The translations under genes were made by a program, and so were the position numbers. Positions 24,306 through 30,183 of a DNA stretch of 30,183 nucleotides are shown here, piece after piece. Within the stretch, counting starts at the first letter, position 1. Every line of letters begins with the position of its first letter. The notes under the pieces were generated by a model that was given only the letters and a program-made list of their open reading frames with translations, searched no databases and was not told the origin of the DNA. Location: the NCBI GenBank assembly GCA_028869395.1, contig JAGWSE010000161.1:1-30183 (forward strand), read 5' to 3'. The stretch is from Alphaproteobacteria bacterium (GTDB lineage: Bacteria > Pseudomonadota > Alphaproteobacteria > Caulobacterales > Caulobacteraceae).

Positions 24306-25829
24306 TCAGCGAACTCCGAACAACGCCATGACGTCGTGGCGGAAGGCGGCCTGGCTGCCCGGGCGCGAATAGAACATGTGGCCGCCCGGATAGACGTGCA
24401 GCTGAATGCGGTTCGGATCCTTCACCGGCATGTCGTCGACCACCAGCTTCGAGATGAAGTAAGGGCACGACAGGTCGTCGTAGCCGTGCGCGATCAGCAC
24501 CTTCATCTTGGGATCCGCCGCTATGGCCCGGCGAAGGTCGCTGGTGGCCTCCTGCAGCTCCACACCCTTCTGCCAGGCCTTGCCCACCTCCTCGGACAGG
24601 GCGTTGTAGCGGCCATCGTATTTCCAGCCGACGATGCGCGTGTCGAAGTCGACCATGGCGCTGGTGGTCGGCGCGATGATCGCATCCAGGATGGGATCGC
24701 CGCGGCGAATCTCCGGCGACCACGGGAAGGGGTCCTCCTGGGTCACGTTGGAGTCGTACCAGCTGCCGATACGGCCCTCCTTGCGATACAACTCGCGCAG
24801 GAAGGCGCGGCTCTCGATGCGCCCCCCCGACAGTTGCACGAACTGCCGGTCGAGCCCCGTGTAGGCGGTGACCTTGTCTACGATGCGTGCGAGCGCCGCC
24901 GGATCGCTGCGGCCCTTCAGTAGATCGACCACGTACTGGCCGCGCGCGTAGTTCTCGACGTCGGCCATCAGTTCGGGCGAGAGCGTCTTGCCTTCGCGCT
25001 CATAGTTGGACGCGGCCATCGAGGGCAGCGTCGTCACCCAGGGCATGGGCGAGAAGTCGCCCGCCTGGTCCGCCGGCGGCTCGAGATAGGGCGAAACCAT
25101 CACCACCCCGTTCACCCCGATTCCCATCGAGGTCTGCAGGTAGTAGGTGATCTTGGGCGCGCGGAAACCGCCGTAGCTCTCGCCGGCCACGTACTTGGGC
25201 GAGGCCATGCGGCCGTTCTTCAGAAGCCAGTCGTAGACGATGCGCGACAGGTACTGGATGTCCGGCTTGATCGAATAGAAGCGCTTCTTCGTCTCGTCCT
25301 TGTCGACCAGCGACCGGGAAAAGCCGGTGCCGACCGGATCGATGAACACCAAGTCGGTGAAGTCGAGCCAGGTGCCCGGGTTGTCGACCAGCCGCGGCGG
25401 GTCGGACGGGCTGTCGCCCTGGGCGCCGAACTGAACGCGCTTGGGGCCGATCGCGCCCAGGTTCAGATAGACCGACGAAGCGCCTGGTCCTCCGTTGAAG
25501 GCGAAGGTCACCGGCCGGTTGATGTCGTGCGGACCGTCGAGAACGTAGGCGGTATAGACCACCTCGGCGATCTTCTTGCCCTTCTCGTCGCGGACGGGGA
25601 TCGAGCCTACCGTGGCGGTGTAGTTCAGGGTCTTGCCGCCGACATGGGTCACCTGCTTGGCGGAAGCATCGGCCGGGAACGGCGGGAACTCGCCCTTCTC
25701 CTTCTCGCCCTTGTCCTTGCCGTCGGACCTGGCATGGGCCTCGTCAGCCGCCCAGGCGTGGCTGGTGGCGGCCGCAAAGCCAAAGGCCAGGGCCAGCGCG
25801 GCGCAGGCCGCGGTGATCACTCTACGCAT
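24306..25829 (-). CDS. S10-family serine carboxypeptidase (secreted)
   Basis: This 507-aa protein is exported by a signal peptide (residues 1-28, ending AWA-ADE). A short Lys/Glu-rich spacer (KDKGEKEKGEF) follows. The catalytic triad of family S10 is visible: Ser218 in GESYGG, Asp451/452 in HGYDDLSCPYF and His484 in YPGGHMFYS. The oxyanion region FAFNGGPGASSVYLNLG is also typical. Such enzymes remove C-terminal amino acids, here presumably in the periplasm. The ATG at 25829 follows GGGGGGATTCC. It lies 117 bp after the MotE-like gene on the same strand. Confidence 0.93.
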   Translation of the reverse strand: MRRVITAACAALALAFGFAAATSHAWAADEAHARSDGKDKGEKEKGEFPPFPADASAKQVTHVGGKTLNYTATVGSIPVRDEKGKKIAEVVYTAYVLDGPHDINRPVTFAFNGGPGASSVYLNLGAIGPKRVQFGAQGDSPSDPPRLVDNPGTWLDFTDLVFIDPVGTGFSRSLVDKDETKKRFYSIKPDIQYLSRIVYDWLLKNGRMASPKYVAGESYGGFRAPKITYYLQTSMGIGVNGVVMVSPYLEPPADQAGDFSPMPWVTTLPSMAASNYEREGKTLSPELMADVENYARGQYVVDLLKGRSDPAALARIVDKVTAYTGLDRQFVQLSGGRIESRAFLRELYRKEGRIGSWYDSNVTQEDPFPWSPEIRRGDPILDAIIAPTTSAMVDFDTRIVGWKYDGRYNALSEEVGKAWQKGVELQEATSDLRRAIAADPKMKVLIAHGYDDLSCPYFISKLVVDDMPVKDPNRIQLHVYPGGHMFYSRPGSQAAFRHDVMALFGVR

Positions 25830-25946
25830 CCAGGAATCCCCCCGAAGATCGCGGCACTTTGGCCAAGATCAGGGGCGCTGCAAGCGAAACCGCGGTTCGG
25901 CAAGGCGGCGGCCTTGCCGCGGTCGCTCGCCGTGGGGCGGGCTTCC

Positions 25947-26564
25947 CTACCCCGTCTTGCCGGTGTGCTGACTGAGCGCCTGCAGGGCGGCGAAGCGCGC
26001 TTCAAGCTTCTCGGTCAGGGCCTTGGCGTCGGCCGGAGCCATCTGGGAGAGGATCGCGGAGAGTATCCTGGGCTTCATCCTGGCCGCGATCGAAAGCCGG
26101 ACGGGGTCATCCAGTAGCACCAGGCGGGCGGCGGCGTCCTTGGGCTTCATGGCGCTGTAGACAGCCACCATGCGCGCCGTCTCGGCGTCCTGCACGTCGC
26201 TGGCCTGCTGCAGCAGCGCCTGGACCTGAGCCTTGACCTGCTCGAGGGCCTGGGTGCGCGCGTCGAGCTTCGCCTCTGCCGCCTGGAGGACAGCGGCCTG
26301 GTTGTCGAGGGCGGCCTGCCGCTGATCCAGCTCCTGCCGGCGCTGGCCAAGCGACTGGAGAACCTGGAGATCGGCCGGCGAGACGCCGGTCGCCGAGGCC
26401 AGGGCGCCGGTCGACTCCGCGCAGGGCGCGGGCGCCTGCGGCCGGGCCGGGGACTGGAGATTCGGCAGGACATGGGCGGCGGCGATGCCGCCGGCGCCGA
26501 GCACGCCCGCCGCGACCAGCAGGGTCTGCGGCCGCAGGCGGGCCATCCATTTCGCGCGAGCCAT
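25947..26564 (-). CDS. MotE/MgtE-N-like protein with membrane anchor and coiled coil
   Basis: This 205-aa protein has an N-terminal membrane anchor (residues 10-27, TLLVAAGVLGAGGIAAAHVL). It continues with a long coiled coil (about 60-125, QRRQELDQRQAALDNQAAVLQAAEAKLDAR). A C-terminal MgtE-N-like helical domain follows (VYSAMKPKDAAARLVLLDDPVRLSIAARMKPRILSAILSQM). This is the plan of MotE, a periplasmic chaperone for MotC in alphaproteobacterial flagellar motors; no flagellar genes are nearby, so the role is inferred. The ATG at 26564 is chosen because GAGGA lies 6 bases before it; an ATG two codons upstream has the ribosome site directly against it. Confidence 0.65.
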   Translation of the reverse strand: MARAKWMARLRPQTLLVAAGVLGAGGIAAAHVLPNLQSPARPQAPAPCAESTGALASATGVSPADLQVLQSLGQRRQELDQRQAALDNQAAVLQAAEAKLDARTQALEQVKAQVQALLQQASDVQDAETARMVAVYSAMKPKDAAARLVLLDDPVRLSIAARMKPRILSAILSQMAPADAKALTEKLEARFAALQALSQHTGKTG

Positions 26565-26660
26565 GCTCATTCCTCGATCGGCCGGGACCGCGCCCGCGGC
26601 GCGCCCCGACGAAGGAGCCGCATGGTGGTCGAACGCCGTTAAGGACCGGGCAAGCAGCAC

Positions 26661-26677
26661 GGTTTACGGGGGTTTAC
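26661..26677. promoter_or_regulatory. Tandem GGTTTAC repeats upstream of the MotE-like gene
   Basis: Two exact copies of GGTTTAC start 10 bp apart (26661-26667 and 26671-26677), one helical turn, about 100 bp upstream of the minus-strand MotE-like start. Head-to-tail half-sites on one face of DNA are a usual shape for an operator. The binding protein is unknown. Confidence 0.3.
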
Positions 26678-26709
26678 CTTGCGCTCGTCGCCCCTGCGCT
26701 GCACACGCC

Positions 26710-27576
26710 TCAGGCCTTCTCGAGCGCCTTGTCGATGTCCGAAGCGTCGTGCCGCTCCGGGACGCCACCGTCGCCGGCCCGGTTGACGCGGCGACCGCGC
26801 TGCACCGCAGGACGCTTTGCGATCTGATCGGCCCAGCGGTTGAGGTTTTTGTAGTCGGCGACCGCGAGGAACTCGCCCGCGCCGTAGACCTGTCCCTTGG
26901 CGAGCGCGCCGTACCAGGGCCAGACCGCCATGTCGGCGATCGTGTAGTCGTCGCCCGCCAGGTATTCGGCCTCGCCCAGACGGCGATCGAGCACGTCCAT
27001 CTGGCGCTTCACCTCCATGGCGAACCGGTCGATCGCATATTCGATCTTGAAAGGCGCATAGGCGTAGAAATGGCCGAAGCCGCCGCCGAGGTAGGGTGCG
27101 GAGCCCATCTGCCAGAAGAGCCATGACAGGGTTTCCGCCCGCTTGGCCGGATCGGTCGGCAGGAAGGCGCCGAATTTCTCGGCCAGGTGCACGAGGATCG
27201 CGCCGGATTCGAAGAGGCGGATGGGCTCAGGACCCGAGCGGTCCATGAGCGCCGGGATCTTCGAGTTGGGGTTCACATCCACGAACCCGGAACCGAACTG
27301 GTCGCCCTGCCCGATGTTGATCAGCCAGGCGTCGTACTCCGCACCCTTGTGGCCCGCGGCCAGCAGCTCTTCGAGCGCGATGGTGACCTTCTGTCCGTTC
27401 GGCGTCGCGAGCGAGTACAGCTGGAAAGGATGCTTGCCGACCGGCAGCTCCTTGGCGTGCGTTGGCCCGGCGATCGGCCGGTTGATGTTGGCGAAGCGGC
27501 CCCCGTTCTCCTTGTTCCAGGTCCAGACCTTGGGCGGCACATAGTCGGCCGGGTGGTTGGCAGGCGCTTCCGACAT
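26710..27576 (-). CDS. yghU: Glutathione transferase, YghU-type disulfide-bond oxidoreductase
   Basis: This 288-aa protein has the same length as E. coli YghU. It shows its features: an extended N-terminus (YVPPKVWTWNKENGGRFANINRPIAGPTH), a thioredoxin-fold domain (PFQLYSLATPNGQKVTIALEEL) with NSKIPAL and LFESGAILVHLA, and a helical C-domain (YTIADMAVWPWYGALA). YghU enzymes use glutathione, with two GSH molecules bound, to reduce disulfides in the cytoplasm. The ATG at 27576 is chosen because GGAG lies 10 bases upstream; the longer open frame to 28245 overlaps the RlpA-like gene. It is divergent from that gene. Confidence 0.92.
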   Translation of the reverse strand: MSEAPANHPADYVPPKVWTWNKENGGRFANINRPIAGPTHAKELPVGKHPFQLYSLATPNGQKVTIALEELLAAGHKGAEYDAWLINIGQGDQFGSGFVDVNPNSKIPALMDRSGPEPIRLFESGAILVHLAEKFGAFLPTDPAKRAETLSWLFWQMGSAPYLGGGFGHFYAYAPFKIEYAIDRFAMEVKRQMDVLDRRLGEAEYLAGDDYTIADMAVWPWYGALAKGQVYGAGEFLAVADYKNLNRWADQIAKRPAVQRGRRVNRAGDGGVPERHDASDIDKALEKA

Positions 27577-27708
27577 TCTGAACGAGCTCCGGATGGAAGT
27601 GGGCGACCCTTGGCGAGGCATATCGGGCCGCGCGCGGCCCAGCGCAACGGTGAAGAGTCCGCGGGGCTCCTGCGAAACCGGCGAGCGGCCTCGGCGGTTA
27701 GGCGCCGC

Positions 27709-28152
27709 ATGACTTTCCGTAGCCTTGTCAGGGCGGCGCTGCCCTGGGCGCTCGCCAGCCTCGTGTGCGCGGCGGGACCATCCGCGGCGGCGCGCCCGCA
27801 CCGCCACTTCGCCCGTCAGCACGCGCACGCGTCTGCGCGAGCGCGCCCTCAGCGCGGGCTCGCGTCCTACTTCAGCGTGCGGAAGTCCGGGCGGCGGACG
27901 GCGGATGGAAAGCCGCTTCGCGCCACACGGATGGTCGCGGCGAGCAAGACCCTGCCGCTCGGGACGGAAGCCAAGGTGACGAACCTCCACAACGGCAGGT
28001 CCGTGAAGGTAAAGGTGGTCGACCGCGGCCCCTATGTCAGGGGGCGCATCATCGACGTCTCGCCGAAGGCGGCCCGAAAGCTCGGGATGCGGCGCGATGG
28101 CGTGGCCCTGGTGCGGGTGCGGCCCTTGCGCCTGCCCGGCCCGGCCCGCTGA
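27709..28152 (+). CDS. Small RlpA-like double-psi beta-barrel protein
   Basis: This 147-aa protein has a signal peptide (residues 1-27, ending PSAAA). A His/Arg-rich linker (RPHRHFARQHAHASARARPQRG) follows, and then an RlpA-type barrel (LASYFSVRKSGRRTADGKPL, ASKTLPLGTEAKVTNLHNGRSVKVKVVDRGPY, GRIIDVSPKAARKLGM). RlpA proteins are lytic transglycosylases or septal peptidoglycan-binding proteins. This one has no SPOR domain, so it is a minimal form. The conserved DRGPY and IIDVS motifs suggest it still binds or cuts glycan. It is divergent from the GST gene and converges on valS. Confidence 0.85.
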   Translation: MTFRSLVRAALPWALASLVCAAGPSAAARPHRHFARQHAHASARARPQRGLASYFSVRKSGRRTADGKPLRATRMVAASKTLPLGTEAKVTNLHNGRSVKVKVVDRGPYVRGRIIDVSPKAARKLGMRRDGVALVRVRPLRLPGPAR

Positions 28153-28168
28153 GCCGAGCGCGCCGCGA

Positions 28169-30183
28169 TCAGGCGACCGCCCCCAGCCGGGCGAGCGCGG
28201 CTTCGAGCTTGGCCTTGGCGGCCTCCGCCTCGGCGAGGCGCTCACGGTTCTCCTCCACCACCTCCTCCGGTGCGCGAGCGACGAAGTCGGGATTTCCCAA
28301 CTTTCGCGAGAGCTTTTCGATCTCGCCGCCGTGGCCGGCCACCTCCTTGGCGAGACGCGCGCGCTCGGCGGCCAGGTCGATGAACTCGGCGACGGGCAGA
28401 GCGAGCGTCACGCCCTCCACGACGTAGGGGATCGCGCCTTCCGGAGCGGCGTCCACGAAACGGAGCTCCGAAACGCGCAGGAGCTGACCGATCAGCGGGG
28501 CGCTGCTCTCGAGAAGTGCGCGCTGCGCGGGCGTGGCGTCGAGCACCAGCAGAGCGGGTCTGGCGGCAGGCGGCACGTTGAGTTCGGCACGAACGGATCG
28601 GCCTTCGGAGATGGCCTCGATGATCAGGGCGATTTCGGCGTCGGCGTCCGAATGGATCAGGCTGTCGGAAAGCTCCGGCCAGGGGGCGGTCATCAGGAAG
28701 TCGCGGTGCGCGCGGGCCGCGCCGAAGTCGGCCGTCTGCCCCCACAGCTCCTCGGTCAGGAACGGCATGATCGGGTGGAGCAGCTTAAGGATCTCGTCCA
28801 GGACCCACGCGGCGCTGGCCTGGGTCTCGGCCCTGGCGGCTTCGTCGGGGCCGTTGAGGACGGGCTTGGAGAGCTCGACGTACCAGTCGCAGAAGCGGTT
28901 CCAGATGAAGCGGTAGAGCGCATTCGCCGCCTCGTCGAAGCCGCAGTCGGCCAGCGCCGCGGTGACCGCCCGGGCGGTGCGCACCGTCTCGCCGACGATC
29001 CAGCGGTTGAGCGCGAGCTTCACCGAAGACGGATCGAAGCCTTCGGCCCGCGCGCAGCCGTTCATCTGACAAAAGCGCGTGGCGTTCCACAGCTTGGTGC
29101 CGAAATTCCGATAACCTTCAATGCGCTGGCGCGAGAGCTTGATGTCACGCGCCGCCCCGCTCATGGCCGTGAGCGTGAAACGCAGCGCATCGGCCCCGTA
29201 GTCGTCCACCAGTTCCAGGGGGTCCATGACGTTCCCCTTGGACTTGGACATCTTCGCACCGCTGGCGTCGCGCACGAGAGCGTTGATGAAGACCCGTTTG
29301 AAGGGGACCTCGCCCATGAAGTGGAGGCCCTGCATCATCATCCGGGCGACCCAGAAGAAGATGATGTCGAAGCCCGTTATCAGGGTGTGGGTCGGGTAGA
29401 ACCGCGCCAGATCCTCTGTCTTCTCCGGCCAGCCGAGCGTCGAGAAGGGCCACAGCGCCGATGAGAACCAGGTGTCGAGGACGTCCTCGTCCTGGCGCAG
29501 GTCGGTCGGGCGGCCGTAGTGCTCTTCCGCCTGGCGCTGGGCCTCGGCTTCCGTCTCCTCGACGAACACGCGCCCGTCGGGCCCGAACCAGGCGGGGATG
29601 CGGTGGCCCCACCAGAGCTGGCGCGAGATGCACCAAGGCTGGATGTTCCGCATCCACTCGAAATAGGTCTTCTCCCAGTGCTTCGGCGCGAAGACGGTGG
29701 CGCCCTCCTCCACAGCCTTGATGGCGGGACGGGCCAGGATCTCGGCGTTCACGTACCACTGGTCAGTCAAATAGGGCTCGACCACGACACCGGAGCGATC
29801 GCCATGCGGGACCACGTGACGGGTCTTCTCGATCCCCCGCAGCAGGCCCAGACGCTCGAACTCCTCGACCACCTTCTTGCGCGCCGCAAAGCGGTCCAGG
29901 CCGCGGTATTCGGGAGGCGCATTGTCGTTGATACGGGCGAAATCGTCGAGGACGTTGATCATTGGCAGGTTGTGCCGCTTGCCGACCGCGAAGTCGTTGA
30001 AGTCGTGGGCGGGGGTGATCTTCACCGCGCCCGACCCCTTCTCCGGGTCGGGATATTCATCGGCGATGATCGGAACCGGCCGGCCCACGATCGGGAGGCG
30101 CACGGCCTTTCCGACGAGGGAGGCGTAGCGCGCGTCGGAAGGATGCACCGCGACGGCGACGTCGCCCAGCATGGTCTCCGGCC
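28169..30183 (-). CDS. valS: Valyl-tRNA synthetase, 5' end beyond the window
   Basis: The visible 671 residues are the C-terminal part of a class I aminoacyl-tRNA synthetase that charges tRNA-Val and edits mischarged threonine. The window edge cuts it inside the editing (CP1) domain (RPETMLGDVAVAVHP). The KMSKSKGNVMDP signature loop, CISRQLWWGHRIP and the anticodon-binding region (RFCDWYVELSKP) are present. The C-terminal coiled coil that contacts the tRNA elbow (RARLAKEVAGHGGEIEKLSRKLG to the end) is complete. The N-terminal HIGH motif lies outside. It ends 16 bp from the converging RlpA-like gene. Confidence 0.97.
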   Translation of the reverse strand, partial: PETMLGDVAVAVHPSDARYASLVGKAVRLPIVGRPVPIIADEYPDPEKGSGAVKITPAHDFNDFAVGKRHNLPMINVLDDFARINDNAPPEYRGLDRFAARKKVVEEFERLGLLRGIEKTRHVVPHGDRSGVVVEPYLTDQWYVNAEILARPAIKAVEEGATVFAPKHWEKTYFEWMRNIQPWCISRQLWWGHRIPAWFGPDGRVFVEETEAEAQRQAEEHYGRPTDLRQDEDVLDTWFSSALWPFSTLGWPEKTEDLARFYPTHTLITGFDIIFFWVARMMMQGLHFMGEVPFKRVFINALVRDASGAKMSKSKGNVMDPLELVDDYGADALRFTLTAMSGAARDIKLSRQRIEGYRNFGTKLWNATRFCQMNGCARAEGFDPSSVKLALNRWIVGETVRTARAVTAALADCGFDEAANALYRFIWNRFCDWYVELSKPVLNGPDEAARAETQASAAWVLDEILKLLHPIMPFLTEELWGQTADFGAARAHRDFLMTAPWPELSDSLIHSDADAEIALIIEAISEGRSVRAELNVPPAARPALLVLDATPAQRALLESSAPLIGQLLRVSELRFVDAAPEGAIPYVVEGVTLALPVAEFIDLAAERARLAKEVAGHGGEIEKLSRKLGNPDFVARAPEEVVEENRERLAEAEAAKAKLEAALARLGAVA

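Overview
The window is chromosomal DNA from a high-GC alphaproteobacterium. It is most likely a member of the Caulobacteraceae (Caulobacter or Phenylobacterium type). This is inferred from the very high GC content and frequent GTG starts, from the ETF-ubiquinone oxidoreductase / TPR / TPR / ispE arrangement, and from an HWE-family kinase. Candidate alphaproteobacterial control sites (EcfG-type promoter, GTTC-N7-GTTC LexA box) point the same way. The genus call is inference. No rRNA, tRNA, insertion sequence, phage or CRISPR array was seen.

Layout, left half. Positions 2-832 hold the 3' part of an RND/HlyD-type efflux adaptor gene (+). It converges on a minus-strand run transcribed in the order ETF-QO (6578-4905), a TPR/glycosyltransferase-like gene broken by about five frameshifts (4886-3499), a TPR lipoprotein (3437-1740) and ispE (1735-845). 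Next comes a small unknown gene (-), an AT-rich intergenic patch with palindrome and repeats, a ribbon-helix-helix protein (+), and a second frameshift-riddled gene, an RTX/hemolysin-type calcium-binding protein (-). A sphingosine-1-phosphate-lyase-like PLP enzyme (+) and an HWE sensor kinase (+) follow. The kinase meets tail to tail with a three-gene minus-strand operon: SDR, small membrane protein and Zn-dependent alcohol dehydrogenase. A good match to a general-stress (EcfG/sigma-T) promoter lies in front of that operon.

Layout, right half. An M20 amidohydrolase and a 68-aa protein (-) are followed by a family-4-like uracil-DNA glycosylase and a soluble lytic transglycosylase (+). Then come a degenerate GT2-like mini-protein (-) and a PA0069-type radical SAM protein (+) whose start is preceded by a near-ideal alphaproteobacterial LexA box. 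Next are an RlmD-like RNA methyltransferase (-), a glycine-zipper secreted protein (+) with a textbook terminator, and an acyl-CoA synthetase-tlyA pair (-). The window continues with an S10 serine carboxypeptidase (-), a MotE/MgtE-N-like protein (-), a YghU-type glutathione transferase (-) and a small RlpA-like protein (+), and ends with the 3' two thirds of valS (-).

Most genes are core or household functions: isoprenoid precursors, beta-oxidation electron transfer, cell wall, RNA modification and tRNA charging. The points most worth follow-up are the LexA box before the radical SAM gene, the putative EcfG-driven SDR/membrane/ADH operon next to an HWE kinase, the two heavily frameshifted genes among clean neighbours, and the uracil-DNA glycosylase that lacks part of its iron-sulphur ligand set.
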